DNA of 64,000 bases from Rufibacter glacialis. GTDB lineage: Bacteria; Bacteroidota; Bacteroidia; Cytophagales; Hymenobacteraceae. The position numbers were made by a program, and so were the translations under genes. The stretch is taken from the NCBI RefSeq assembly GCF_008271745.1, contig NZ_VKKZ01000024.1, positions 124,001-188,000 on the forward strand. The letters are read 5' to 3'. This document shows positions 16,733 to 25,898 of the stretch, in pieces; within the stretch, counting starts at the first letter, position 1, and every line of letters begins with the position of its first letter. The notes beneath the pieces were generated by a model. That model searched no databases. It saw nothing but the letters and a program-made list of their open reading frames with translations, and was not told where the DNA came from.

Positions 16733-18313
16733 ATGGCAGAAGTTAGACCTGATGAAGTATCAGCGATTTTAAGAGAACAGCTGTCAAACTTCAGAACAGA
16801 AGCTGAACTAGAAGAAGTTGGTACGGTTCTGCAAGTGGGTGACGGTGTTGCTCGTATCTACGGCTTATCCAAGGCACAGTCTGGTGAGTTGTTAGAGTTC
16901 GAAAATGGTCTGCAAGCCCTTGTTCTTAACCTAGAGGAAGACAATGTGGGTGCGGTATTGTTGGGTGACTGGAGCGACATCAAAGAAGGCGACACAGTTA
17001 AGAAAACAAATAAAATTGCCTCCGTTCGCGTAGGTGATGGTATGGTAGGCCGTGTGGTGAACACCCTTGGTCAGCCAATTGACGGCAAAGGCCCGTTAGT
17101 GGGTGAGCTGTACGAAATGCCAATTGAAAGAAAAGCACCAGGCGTTATCTACCGTCAGCCGGTAAATGAGCCTATGCAAACCGGTATCAAAGCCATTGAC
17201 TCCATGATTCCGATTGGCCGTGGCCAGCGGGAATTGATCATTGGTGACCGCCAGACAGGTAAAACTGCCGTGGCCATTGACACCATCATCAACCAGGGGG
17301 AGTTCTTTGACCGTGGTGAGCCAGTTTTCTGTATCTACGTAGCCATTGGCCAGAAAGCCTCTACCGTAGCGCAGATCGTGAATGCTCTGGAAGCGGGTGG
17401 CGCCATGCGTTACACCGTGGTAGTAGCCGCTCCGGCTGCTGACCCTGCTCCTATGCAGTTCTACGCGCCCTTCACCGGGGCCGCTATCGGGGAGTTCTTC
17501 CGTGACACCGGCCGCCCTGCGCTGGTAGTGTATGATGACTTGTCTAAGCAAGCGGTAGCCTACCGTGAAGTGTCTCTGTTGCTTCGTCGTCCTCCAGGAC
17601 GTGAGGCCTACCCAGGTGACGTATTCTATCTGCACTCCCGTTTATTGGAGCGTGCGGCTAAGATCAACGCTTCTGACTCTATTGCGCAAGACATGAACGA
17701 CTTGCCTGAGTCTATCAAGCACCTGGTGAAAGGTGGTGGTTCTTTGACCGCTCTTCCTATCATTGAGACGCAGGCTGGTGACGTTTCTGCCTATATCCCA
17801 ACCAACGTGATCTCCATCACAGACGGTCAGATCTTTTTGGAAACCAACTTGTTCAACTCTGGTATCCGTCCGGCCATTAACGTAGGTATCTCGGTATCGC
17901 GTGTGGGTGGTAACGCGCAGATCAAGTCAATGAAGAAAGTGGCTGGTACCTTGAAACTGGATCAGGCGCAGTTCCGTGAACTGGAAGCCTTCGCTAAATT
18001 CGGGTCTGACCTGGATGCCTCTACCAAACTGACCATTGAGCGGGGCCGTAGAAACCTGGAAGTATTGAAGCAACCACAGTTCTCTCCGGTAGCGGTAGAA
18101 GACCAGGTAGCCATGATTTACTGCTGTACCAACGGTCTTATTGATGATGTGCCGGTAAACGAGGTGCGTGCATTTGAGAAAGACTTTACCATGACCTTGA
18201 ACGCGCAGCACCGTCCGGTTCTGGATGCGTTGAGAGCCGGTAAAATTGATGATAATGTGACTAACACGCTCAAGCAAGTAGCGCGTGACCTCACCGCCAG
18301 ATATCGTAATTAA
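16733..18313 (+). CDS. atpA: ATP synthase F1 subunit alpha
   Basis: A 526-residue non-catalytic nucleotide-binding subunit of F1. It has the N-terminal beta-barrel, the Walker A motif [15 protein letters not shown] at about residues 169-183, the Walker B region [16 protein letters not shown], the conserved [29 protein letters not shown] and the C-terminal helical domain. The length is normal for Bacteroidota. The catalytic beta and the epsilon subunits (atpD, atpC) are not next to it; in Bacteroidota they often form a separate locus. Confidence 0.98.
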   Translation: MAEVRPDEVSAILREQLSNFRTEAELEEVGTVLQVGDGVARIYGLSKAQSGELLEFENGLQALVLNLEEDNVGAVLLGDWSDIKEGDTVKKTNKIASVRVGDGMVGRVVNTLGQPIDGKGPLVGELYEMPIERKAPGVIYRQPVNEPMQTGIKAIDSMIPIGRGQRELIIGDRQTGKTAVAIDTIINQGEFFDRGEPVFCIYVAIGQKASTVAQIVNALEAGGAMRYTVVVAAPAADPAPMQFYAPFTGAAIGEFFRDTGRPALVVYDDLSKQAVAYREVSLLLRRPPGREAYPGDVFYLHSRLLERAAKINASDSIAQDMNDLPESIKHLVKGGGSLTALPIIETQAGDVSAYIPTNVISITDGQIFLETNLFNSGIRPAINVGISVSRVGGNAQIKSMKKVAGTLKLDQAQFRELEAFAKFGSDLDASTKLTIERGRRNLEVLKQPQFSPVAVEDQVAMIYCCTNGLIDDVPVNEVRAFEKDFTMTLNAQHRPVLDALRAGKIDDNVTNTLKQVARDLTARYRN

Positions 18314-18326
18314 TTAAACCAACAGG

Positions 18327-18359
18327 AGAAGAGCATGCCGGTAAACCGCGTGCTCTTCT
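18327..18359 (+). terminator. Hairpin between atpA and atpG
   Basis: The perfect 9-bp arms AGAAGAGCA/TGCTCTTCT enclose a second short stem CGG/CCG. It is followed by TTCTCTG, a weak T-rich tract. It could attenuate transcription or set an mRNA end between atpA and atpG. Confidence 0.5.
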
Positions 18360-18387
18360 TTCTCTGTTCATATTTGACTAACTATTA

Positions 18388-19281
18388 ATGGCTAGTTTAA
18401 AAGAAGTACGTAACCGCATTGTCTCTGTAGGTTCTACGCAGCAAATCACCAAAGCCATGAAAATGGTGGCGGCGGCCAAACTGCGCCGGGCCCAAGACAA
18501 TATCCTGCGCATGCGTCCGTACGCGCAGCGCCTGAACAGCATTCTGTCTAATTTGTCCAATGTAAGAGACGAAGACGGCGGCAATGTGTATGCTCAGAAG
18601 CGCGAGGTGCAGCGGGTGCTCATCATTGCCGTTACCTCAGACAGAGGGTTGTGCGGCGCTTTCAACAGTAACGTGATGAAGGCGGTGAACAACCTGATCA
18701 ATGAGCGGTATTCTGCCCAGGCAGCAGCCGGTAACATTGAGGTCATGGCTATCGGAAAGAAAGGCCATGAGTACTTCCACAAGCGCAACATGCCCTTGGC
18801 CGGAGACTATACTGCCGTTTTTGGTAAATTGTCTTTTGAAACCGTTCGGGTAGCTGCTGAAGAAGCCATGGAAGGGTTCAGAACCGGTTTGTATGACCAA
18901 GTGGACTTGGTGTACAACGAGTTCAAAAACGTAGCCACTCAGATTGTGCGCACAGAGCAGTTCCTGCCCATTCAGGAAAGCGAAGGCACTCAGGCGGCCG
19001 CTACTCCGGTAGAGTCTGACTACATCTTTGAACCTTCCAAAGAGGAGATCCTGGAGCAGTTGATTCCAAAGTCTCTGAAGATCCAGGTGTACAAAGCCGT
19101 ATTGGAATCCAATGCCTCTGAGCACGGTGCCCGTATGACCGCCATGGACAAAGCCACTGAGAACGCCGGTGAGTTGTTGAAACAACTGAAACTTACCTAT
19201 AACCGGACCAGACAGGCCGCCATTACCACTGAGATCCTTGAGATTGTGGGTGGTGCCGAGGCGCTGGCAGCCAGTAGATAA
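18388..19281 (+). CDS. atpG: ATP synthase F1 subunit gamma
   Basis: A 297-residue central rotor shaft. The N-terminal coiled-coil helix begins SLKEVRNRIVSVGSTQQITKAMKMVAAAKLRRAQ, the middle Rossmann-like part contains VLIIAVTSDRGLCGAFNSNV, and the C-terminal helix has SEHGARMTAMDKATENAGEL and LTYNRTRQAAITTEILEIVGGAEAL. All are highly conserved gamma-subunit motifs. It is the last gene of the operon and is followed by a very strong terminator. Confidence 0.97.
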   Translation: MASLKEVRNRIVSVGSTQQITKAMKMVAAAKLRRAQDNILRMRPYAQRLNSILSNLSNVRDEDGGNVYAQKREVQRVLIIAVTSDRGLCGAFNSNVMKAVNNLINERYSAQAAAGNIEVMAIGKKGHEYFHKRNMPLAGDYTAVFGKLSFETVRVAAEEAMEGFRTGLYDQVDLVYNEFKNVATQIVRTEQFLPIQESEGTQAAATPVESDYIFEPSKEEILEQLIPKSLKIQVYKAVLESNASEHGARMTAMDKATENAGELLKQLKLTYNRTRQAAITTEILEIVGGAEALAASR

Positions 19282-19296
19282 GGTTAGGCTACCACA

Positions 19297-19342
19297 TACA
19301 AAAACAAAGCGCCCATTCTTCAATGGGCGCTTTGTTTTTGTA
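19297..19342 (+). terminator. Very long perfect terminator after atpG
   Basis: A 46-bp element with perfect 21-bp arms (TACAAAAACAAAGCGCCCATT and its complement) and a 4-base loop. The A-rich 5' flank pairs with the T-rich 3' flank. It lies 15 nt after the atpG stop. Confidence 0.92.
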
Positions 19343-19370
19343 TGGCTACATTACCGGTAGATTATATTTG
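19337..19370 (+). promoter_or_regulatory. Candidate promoter for pafA
   Basis: A TATATTTG box (19363-19370) matches TAnnTTTG, and TTTG at 19337-19340 lies 22 bases upstream as a possible -33 element. The latter overlaps the end of the atpG terminator. The leader before pafA would be about 105 nt. Confidence 0.4.
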
Positions 19371-19424
19371 GGGTGGTCTTTGAAGAAACGGAAATAGCAA
19401 AGTATCTTGTCCTGAAAATTTTAC

Positions 19425-19460
19425 GTTTTGCCGCCCTTTTTAATAAAAGGGTGGCAAAAC
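19425..19460 (+). repeat. 36-bp palindrome in the pafA leader
   Basis: The arms GTTTTGCCGCCCTTTT and AAAAGGGTGGCAAAAC form a 16-bp stem with one G-U pair and the loop TAAT. It starts GTTT, ends AAAC and is exactly 36 bp, so I place it tentatively in the dispersed repeat family although its inner bases differ. It ends 21 nt before the pafA start. Confidence 0.6.
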
Positions 19461-19481
19461 AAATGAAGTAAACATAAAGGA

Positions 19482-21149
19482 ATGACAAAAAGCGTACGTG
19501 AGGTTTGCCTAACCCTATTGATGTTGCTGATGGTGTTTTCCCCCGCCATGGCCCAAAAGAAAAAATCAAAGAACAAAACCCCAGATAAGCCCAAACTAGT
19601 CATTGGCATAGTGGTAGACCAGATGCGCTATGACTACCTCTACCGGTATTGGGACAAGTATTCTGCCAACGGGTTCAAGCGCCTTCTAGCAGAGGGCTTC
19701 AACTTCCGGAACAACCACTACAACTACGTGCCTACTTATACCGGCCCCGGGCACGCCTCCATCTATACCGGCACCACTCCTTCCATGCACGGCATTGTGG
19801 GCAATGACTGGTACAACCGCACCACGGGCCGGAACATCTACTGCGCCGAGGATAAATCAGTGGCTACCGTAGGGAGTTCTTCCAAAGCGGGTGAAATGTC
19901 GCCGGTGAACATGATCGCCTCTACCATCACCGATGAACTGAAACTGGCCACGAACCAGAAAAGCAAGGTCATCGGCTTGAGCCTGAAAGACCGGGGGGCT
20001 ATTTTACCGGCCGGCCACGCCGCCAATGCCGCCTATTGGTTTGATGGTAGTAACGGCAACATGATCACCAGCACCTACTACATGAAAGAATTACCGGCGT
20101 GGGTGCAGGCCTTCAACAACCAGAAATTACCAGACCAGTACCTGAGCCAGCCCTGGAACACGCTGCTGCCCATTGACCAATACACAGAAAGCGCCGCTGA
20201 TGACCAAACGTACGAAGGTACGTTTGCGGGCGAAGCCAAACCGGTGTTCCCGCACAACATCCCCGCCTACCGGGGGAAGACCTTTGACCTGTTGCGCTCT
20301 ATCCCGGCGGGTAACACCTATACCAAGGATTTTGCGAAAGAGGCGATCAAAGGAGAAAACCTGGGCAAGAACAACGTCACCGATTTTCTGGCCGTCAGCT
20401 TCTCTACCCCAGATTACATAGGTCACCAGTTTGGCCCAAATTCCATAGAAGTACAGGATAATTACCTGCGCCTGGACCTTGATTTGGCAGACCTGCTGAA
20501 GTTCATTGATGAGCAGTTAGGGAAAGAAAACGTGCTCGTTTTTCTTACCGCCGACCACGGTGCCGCCCATAACCCAACTTATCTGCAGCAACTGCGTATT
20601 CCGGCAGGTACCACCAACAACAGCATCATGGTGGACTCCCTTAAAAAGCACCTTAATCAGAAATTCGGGAAGGCAGACTGGGTCATCAAATTCATGAACC
20701 AGCAAATTTACTTGGACCACGCGCTAATTGAGAAAAAACAAGTTAATCTGGTAGATTTGCAGGAGGAATGTGCCCGCTTTGTGCAGCGTTTCCCCGGAGT
20801 GCTGCGCTCGATGACCGCCGATGCCCTCATGCGCTCCAACTGGCAGAGAGGAGTGGGCATGTTGATGGAGAACGGGTACATGGCCCATCGGTCCGGAGAC
20901 GTGCTGGTGGCACTGCAACCGGGTTGGTATGAGAACTACGGGCGGGCTCAGGTGAAAGGAACCTCCCATGGCAGTTCCTGGACCTATGATACCCACATCC
21001 CGTTGCTGTGGTACGGCTGGCAGATTCCGGCCGGAGAATCATCAGTGAAGACTGAAATCATTGACATTGCCCCCAGCCTGGCCGCGTGGTTACGCATACA
21101 GGAACCCAATGGAAACATGGGGCGGGCTTTGTTAGAATACGTGCGGTAG
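19482..21149 (+). CDS. pafA: PafA-type alkaline phosphatase
   Basis: A 555-residue secreted phosphomonoesterase of the alkaline phosphatase superfamily. A signal peptide (about 1-25) is followed by the metal-binding VVDQMRYDYLYRY (Asp46), the nucleophile threonine in NYVPTYTGPGHASIYTG (about residues 85-87) and SLKDRGAILPAGHAA, whose Lys169 and Arg171 match the K-x-R pair typical of PafA rather than PhoA. Further metal ligands lie in STPDYIGHQFGP and FLTADHGAAHNP. It would release phosphate from organic phosphates in the periplasm. Its leader holds a strong hairpin, and inorganic pyrophosphatase lies 48 nt downstream, probably in the same transcript. Confidence 0.92.
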   Translation: MTKSVREVCLTLLMLLMVFSPAMAQKKKSKNKTPDKPKLVIGIVVDQMRYDYLYRYWDKYSANGFKRLLAEGFNFRNNHYNYVPTYTGPGHASIYTGTTPSMHGIVGNDWYNRTTGRNIYCAEDKSVATVGSSSKAGEMSPVNMIASTITDELKLATNQKSKVIGLSLKDRGAILPAGHAANAAYWFDGSNGNMITSTYYMKELPAWVQAFNNQKLPDQYLSQPWNTLLPIDQYTESAADDQTYEGTFAGEAKPVFPHNIPAYRGKTFDLLRSIPAGNTYTKDFAKEAIKGENLGKNNVTDFLAVSFSTPDYIGHQFGPNSIEVQDNYLRLDLDLADLLKFIDEQLGKENVLVFLTADHGAAHNPTYLQQLRIPAGTTNNSIMVDSLKKHLNQKFGKADWVIKFMNQQIYLDHALIEKKQVNLVDLQEECARFVQRFPGVLRSMTADALMRSNWQRGVGMLMENGYMAHRSGDVLVALQPGWYENYGRAQVKGTSHGSSWTYDTHIPLLWYGWQIPAGESSVKTEIIDIAPSLAAWLRIQEPNGNMGRALLEYVR

Positions 21150-21197
21150 CCACTCCGCCAATACGTGAATAGATAGAGATAGAAAGCGAAAAGAAAG

Positions 21198-21758
21198 ATG
21201 TTAGAAACAACCAAAAACGCCAGCAACCCTTGGCATGATGTAAGCTACGGCGAAGAAGCCCCCCAGATTGTGACCGGGATCATTGAGATTCCCAAGGGCT
21301 CAAAAGCCAAATATGAGTTAGACAAGGACAGCGGATTGCTGAAACTGGACCGCGTTTTGTTTTCGGCGGTGCATTACCCAGCTAATTACGGCTTCATTCC
21401 ACAGACCTACTGTGACGACAAAGATCCTCTGGATATTCTGGTGCTTTGCTCTATTGATGTGGCCCCTATGTGCCTGATTGATGCCAAAGTGATTGGGGTG
21501 ATGCAGATGATTGACAACAACGAGGAAGATGACAAGATCATCGCCGTGGCTGCCAATGACATGTCTGTGAAGCACATCAATGACATCTCTGAATTGCCGC
21601 CGCACACCCTGCTGGAGATCCAACGTTTCTTTGAAGACTATAAGAAACTGGAGAACAAAGAGGTGATCGTGGAGAATTTCCTGGGCCGTGAAGACGCGCA
21701 CCGTATCATTGAGCAGAGCATTGAATTGTATAACACCACGTTCCGGGGCGAAAACTAG
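21198..21758 (+). CDS. ppa: Inorganic pyrophosphatase (family I)
   Basis: A 186-residue soluble enzyme that hydrolyses pyrophosphate in the cytoplasm and so drives biosynthetic reactions. The family motifs are present: [42 protein letters not shown] (with the D-x-D-P-x-D-x-L metal site) and [13 protein letters not shown]-like acidic residues in the second metal site. It shares the strand of pafA and follows it by 48 nt, which suggests linked expression in phosphate metabolism. A terminator follows. Confidence 0.96.
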   Translation: MLETTKNASNPWHDVSYGEEAPQIVTGIIEIPKGSKAKYELDKDSGLLKLDRVLFSAVHYPANYGFIPQTYCDDKDPLDILVLCSIDVAPMCLIDAKVIGVMQMIDNNEEDDKIIAVAANDMSVKHINDISELPPHTLLEIQRFFEDYKKLENKEVIVENFLGREDAHRIIEQSIELYNTTFRGEN

Positions 21759-21783
21759 AAAACACCCCAGAAACAGGTCTACA

Positions 21784-21818
21784 AGCGCCGCTCCCCTTCA
21801 AAGGGGGCGGCGCTTTTT
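21784..21818 (+). terminator. Terminator after ppa
   Basis: The stem AGCGCCGC/GCGGCGCT is extended by CCCC/GGGG pairing with a short loop and followed by TTTTTCTTTTT. It lies 25 nt after the ppa stop. Confidence 0.9.
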
Positions 21819-21935
21819 CTTTTTATGCTTAATGCGCAAAACGCCGCAGAAACAGAAGAATAGTGTTGCACCTATGTTGTTAGGGAACGTACTTTGTCAG
21901 GGAAACGGTGACGAAGCCGTAGACCCTGACAACGC

Positions 21936-22790
21936 ATGAGGACTCCCCTGGCCATCTTGAATTTTATTCTGTACAGCAACGTGTTTATCTCACTCTGTGC
22001 CATGGCTTTGGTGTGGGAAACCTATCTGCTCACCGGAATCCCTATCTCTTTGCGCCTGGGCGGGATCGTATTCTTCGCTACCCTTTTCGTGTACAACGCA
22101 GACAGCCTGCTGCCCTACAAATTCAACCAGGAACTTGCCCCTTCGCCCCGCACCAAATGGATTCAGGAAAACAGGCTGGAATTGACCTTTATGGCGGTGG
22201 GCAGCGCCATGTGCGCCATCTTTCTCTACTGGACGGCCATCTTTGACCTTAGCTTCTGGTTTTTGCTGCACCTGTTTGTGGTGGCGGGCCTGTACTCCGT
22301 ACCGATAGTGCCAGAAGGCGAGCGCTACATTCCGCTGCGCGATATCCCTTTCCTGAAGGTATTTCTCATTGCTTACGTGTGGTCTGCCATCACCGTGCAG
22401 CTGCCCCTCATGGAGGTGGACCGGGACCTGTTTTCGTCTGACAACCTGATCCTTTTCCTGCGGCGTTTCCTGTTCCTGTTCTCCCTTACCCTGGTGTTTG
22501 ACATACGCGACATCTACAAAGACAAGCTGACCAACACCGTGACCTTTCCAACCCACTGGGGAGTACAGAATACCAAAAAGCTAGCGCTGGTAGCCCTGTT
22601 TATTTACGCCCTGCTGCTACCGGCCGGTACAGAGCCGTTTATGCGGGTGGCTTTAGCCTTGGCGGGACTTGGAGCTGCCGCGGTGGTCTGGAAAGCGCAT
22701 GAATACCGCTCCCAATACTACTTCCTGATGCTGGCAGATGGCATGATGCTGGTTCAGTTTCTCCTGGTCTGGCTCCTGACGGAAATCTGA
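21936..22790 (+). CDS. UbiA-like polytopic membrane protein
   Basis: A 284-residue protein with about eight hydrophobic helices. The spacing of helices and the second acidic motif LVFDIRDIYKDK recall the UbiA prenyltransferase superfamily, in which two Asp-rich motifs bind Mg2+ and prenyl diphosphate. The first motif is only partly kept (FVYNADSLLPYKFNQE), so catalytic activity is uncertain. Related proteins of unknown role are common in Cytophagales. The gene stands alone after the ppa terminator. The substrate is unknown. Confidence 0.6.
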   Translation: MRTPLAILNFILYSNVFISLCAMALVWETYLLTGIPISLRLGGIVFFATLFVYNADSLLPYKFNQELAPSPRTKWIQENRLELTFMAVGSAMCAIFLYWTAIFDLSFWFLLHLFVVAGLYSVPIVPEGERYIPLRDIPFLKVFLIAYVWSAITVQLPLMEVDRDLFSSDNLILFLRRFLFLFSLTLVFDIRDIYKDKLTNTVTFPTHWGVQNTKKLALVALFIYALLLPAGTEPFMRVALALAGLGAAAVVWKAHEYRSQYYFLMLADGMMLVQFLLVWLLTEI

Positions 22791-23100
22791 TTTTTCAGGG
22801 CAGCACCTGTTCCGCTATAGCACAGAGAGGTAAAGTAAGTAGTAGCGGAGAATGCGGTTAGGGCTTGTTCTTGCCTAAAGAATGAATCGTTTTTGAGTTC
22901 GCTTGCTGTTGCGGCGGCGAAAGCAGGGTTGCGGTGTCCGGGTCAGGAAGCTTCCAACTTATGGATACTATAGGTCTGCGTTGAAAACTTGGATCAACTT
23001 TTAATAAGCGCACTATTCTGTCCAGCCTTTCCCTAAGAGGCTTTTTAGCCTCAATTTTACAAATCAACCCGGAAATAGTTTATTGGAGGGAGTGGCCAAG
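22791..23100. other. Intergenic region before nnr (convergent ends)
   Basis: 310 bp without a confident gene. A 69-codon open frame on the minus strand (22858-23067) has no signal peptide, recognisable domain or upstream box. I do not call it. Confidence 0.5.
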
Positions 23101-24615
23101 TTAGGGGTTTTGGCTTAATTTCTTGAGAGCGGCTCCTAAATACCGGTACACATCTGAAGCTACTAAAGAGGCTTCCCCTAGGGCCTCTGCTGCCAGGTCG
23201 CCGGCTAGGCCATGCAGATACACACCCAGTTGGCATGCTTCCAAAGCAGAATAGCCTTGCGCCCGTAAACCCGTCAAAATACCCGTGAGCACATCGCCGG
23301 TGCCGCCGGTGGCCATGCCGGGGTTGCCGGTGGTGTTAAAGTAGAAGTCGCCGGTGGGGGTTCCAATGCAGGTGTGGGCGCCTTTCAACACCACGTAGCA
23401 GTCATGTTCAGCACAGAAGCTTTGCAACAGCTGTAAACGGTGGTCATCTGAGGTGGCTGGTCCGGTGAGCCGTTCAAATTCTTTGGGATGGGGGGTGAGA
23501 ATACTGCCGGGGGGAAGGTGCTGGCGCAGCTGGCGGTTAGAGGCCACCAGATTCAGCGCGTCGGCGTCTAAGACCAGGGGCGGTAGCTTCTGCCGGAATA
23601 GGTTCTCCAGGGCCAAGCCAGAAGCTTCGGCCTGTCCCAGGCCAGGGCCTATGCCTATACATTGGTAGCGGCTGAGATCTTCCGGGAACTGGGTAAGGTA
23701 GTCTGCCTGCTCATCGGTGAGCACCATGGCCTCGGGCACGGCCGTCTGGAGAATGTTGTAGCCTACCTGCGGTACCTGCACCGTCAAAAGTCCTACCCCG
23801 GCCCGTAAGGCGGCCTGGGAACTCATGGTAATGGCGCCCATCTTTCCGTAGCTCCCGCCTGCCAGTAAGGCATGGCCAAACGTGCCTTTGTGCGAGAACT
23901 TGGCGCGCGGCCGCAGCAGCTTTTTTACATTTTCCGGCACCAGCAACTGGTACGGTGAAGTCACTTGCGCCAGAAAATCCGGGTGCAGCCCAATGGGGAG
24001 TACGTGCCATTCGCCCACATTAGGGCCAGAGGAAGGCAGCACAAAGGCCAGTTTAGGCTGTTCAAAGGTGAGGGTGATGTCGGCCTGTACCACGGTGGAC
24101 CCGGCGGGGGTGGCGGCATCCGTGAACAAGCCCGAGGGCACATCTACCGAAACCAGGGGAACGGGTTGCTGATTCAGGTAGTCTACCACCTGCGCGAACG
24201 GCCCTTCCAGCGCCCGTGTGAGCCCCGTACCCAACAGCGCATCCAAGGCTACTGCCTGCTGAGGCAAGGCCGTGGGCAGCTCTGAGGCGCTGGTGACTGG
24301 GGTGACCGGAATCTCCTGGGGCAGGCGGTTCAGGTTCTGCGTGAAATCTGAAGACTGTTTCGGTCCTGCTCCTACTAAAAACACGTGCAAGTCATAGCCA
24401 CGTTGGTGCAGGAGGCGGGCCACCGCCAGACCATCGCCACCGTTGTTGCCGGGGCCGCAGAAAACGAAGAACGGGGTTTCTGAGCCGTGCCGTTGGGTAA
24501 GCCAGGCCACCACCGCGTTGGCCGCCCGTTCCATCAGATCCAAAGAAGAAATAGGTTCCTGGGCAATGGTGAAGGCATCGGCGGCACGAATCTGGGCGGC
24601 GGTCAGGATCTTCAT
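23101..24615 (-). CDS. nnr: Bifunctional NAD(P)H-hydrate epimerase / ADP-dependent dehydratase
   Basis: A 504-residue metabolite-repair enzyme that reverses hydration of NADH and NADPH. The N-terminal half (about 1-215) is the YjeF_N epimerase with the CGPGNNGGDGLAVARLL motif. The C-terminal half (about 225-500) is the ribokinase-like dehydratase with SHKGTFGHALLAGGSYGKMGA, SILTPHPKEFERLTG and NPGMATGGTGDVLTG. Both active-site regions look intact and the fusion order is that of YjeF/Nnr. The next minus-strand gene upstream (PAP2) is separated by 165 bp containing an inverted repeat. Confidence 0.96.
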   Translation of the reverse strand: MKILTAAQIRAADAFTIAQEPISSLDLMERAANAVVAWLTQRHGSETPFFVFCGPGNNGGDGLAVARLLHQRGYDLHVFLVGAGPKQSSDFTQNLNRLPQEIPVTPVTSASELPTALPQQAVALDALLGTGLTRALEGPFAQVVDYLNQQPVPLVSVDVPSGLFTDAATPAGSTVVQADITLTFEQPKLAFVLPSSGPNVGEWHVLPIGLHPDFLAQVTSPYQLLVPENVKKLLRPRAKFSHKGTFGHALLAGGSYGKMGAITMSSQAALRAGVGLLTVQVPQVGYNILQTAVPEAMVLTDEQADYLTQFPEDLSRYQCIGIGPGLGQAEASGLALENLFRQKLPPLVLDADALNLVASNRQLRQHLPPGSILTPHPKEFERLTGPATSDDHRLQLLQSFCAEHDCYVVLKGAHTCIGTPTGDFYFNTTGNPGMATGGTGDVLTGILTGLRAQGYSALEACQLGVYLHGLAGDLAAEALGEASLVASDVYRYLGAALKKLSQNP

Positions 24616-24631
24616 TTTCTTTATATGCTTG

Positions 24632-24757
24632 ATTGCTGGTTGTTGATTGTTCCCGAATAGAGGTTATGTATAAAGATATAACTATCCTATAAAGCGAGTT
24701 TCCTTTTTATACGCTGTTTTCAGGCCACTTTCCCAAAAACAACTAACAATCAACAAC
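24632..24757. repeat. Inverted repeat flanking the nnr upstream region
   Basis: TGGTTGTTGATTGTT at about 24636-24650 is matched on the other strand by AACAATCAACAACCA at about 24743-24757. Further CAACAACCAAC copies follow directly, giving a short direct-repeat patch up to about 24777. Confidence 0.45.
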
Positions 24758-24780
24758 CAACTATCAACAACCAACCAGCC

Positions 24781-25575
24781 TTAGAACTGCAAACCGAAGC
24801 CCATGCCCAATTGCCCGTTAGGGAGCACGGTGGGCGACAAGCTGGCGTTCAGGCCTTTGTTGCGCAGGAGGCGGTCATGCAGGAAATAGACGGAATTCAC
24901 CGAGAGAATCCCAATCCCGGCACCGGCCAGAACATCGGCCATCCAGTGCTCGTTGTTCAGGACCCGCATCACGCCCGTGGCCGAGGCTACGGTATAACTG
25001 CCAATGCTGATCCACTTGCTTTTGCCTCTGAACTCTTTGTCTACCAGGGTGGCAATGGTGAAAGCGTAGGCCGTATGGCCCGAGGGAAACGCCCGGGGCA
25101 AGCCATTGGGCCGCTCCTGTCCTGTCAAGATCTTGGTTGGGTAGACCACCAAGGTAGTCAACACCCCAGAGGCCAGCAGAAGGCCCGTCTGCCGCCTGAT
25201 GTCATGCTTGTTCTGCGAGGAGAAAAGGTTGAAGCCGTATAGCCCCACAATGGGCACAAAGAAGAGATAGTCATCTATCTTGGTGCTGAAGTTAGGAAAC
25301 GTACCACGGGCATCATTGCGGGCATCATAGCTGCTGTAGAGGCCGTTGTCTTTGATGGTAGAGAGGCCGGCCGCAAGTAAGACCGCAGACGGAAGCACCG
25401 CGCGCTTCAGGAAATGGCTTGTTTTCGGTTTTTCATCCGCCTGCAAAGCAGGTGCAAGTGGGGCGGTAACCGAACGGGTAAGGCTGGTGTCTGAGGCAAC
25501 CGGAGATTGGGCAACAACTCCCGTAGCCATAGAAAGCCAAAGGAGGGAGGTTGTCAGATAAAGTTTGAAAGTCAA
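24781..25575 (-). CDS. PAP2-family lipid phosphatase
   Basis: A 264-residue envelope protein with a signal peptide (LYLTTSLLWLSMATGVVAQ). The three phosphatase motifs of the PAP2/vanadium haloperoxidase superfamily are present: KILTGQERPNG, FPSGHTAYAF and GVMRVLNNEHWMADVLAG with the catalytic His. It probably dephosphorylates a lipid phosphate or undecaprenyl pyrophosphate on the periplasmic side; the substrate cannot be read from the sequence. The start is a TTG, chosen for the signal peptide. It is followed by nnr on the same strand. Confidence 0.85.
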   Translation of the reverse strand: MTFKLYLTTSLLWLSMATGVVAQSPVASDTSLTRSVTAPLAPALQADEKPKTSHFLKRAVLPSAVLLAAGLSTIKDNGLYSSYDARNDARGTFPNFSTKIDDYLFFVPIVGLYGFNLFSSQNKHDIRRQTGLLLASGVLTTLVVYPTKILTGQERPNGLPRAFPSGHTAYAFTIATLVDKEFRGKSKWISIGSYTVASATGVMRVLNNEHWMADVLAGAGIGILSVNSVYFLHDRLLRNKGLNASLSPTVLPNGQLGMGFGLQF

Positions 25576-25898
25576 GTGGCGTAAAGTTTATGTGATAGAA
25601 AACGGATTACAAGTGATACCAATAGCAAAAAGTCCCTACAAAAATGAATCGTAGCCCACCTTTGGGCCACGCCGAATCGCCAAAAATAAACTATAAAACG
25701 AAAGCAACGGCCAGAAGTTTTCTGAGCGGTGGTGCCTCTTCCTGAAGCGGCTGGGGTGCCTGTAGAATGAAAATTGGTGCTGTTGCCAGAAAAACACCGC
25801 TTTTGCGCCGCCTTGCCCGTATACCCGCGGGGAATAACCCCGGGCAGGAGCCTGAAAAGTTTCTTTATTGTTTTACTTACCCCTACTCACCTACCCTT
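25576..25898. other. Divergent region between PAP2 and the NHL-repeat gene
   Basis: 323 bp. An in-frame extension of the downstream gene reaches back to 25767, but its sequence is Arg/Pro-rich and unlike the family, so I treat it as noncoding. No clear promoter box is seen. Confidence 0.45.

Noticed and set aside
17096-17635. Long minus-strand frame inside atpA
   Set aside because: It is the antisense shadow of a highly conserved gene and has no family features.
22858-23067. Minus-strand 69-codon frame
   Set aside because: No signal peptide, domain, promoter box or context supports it.
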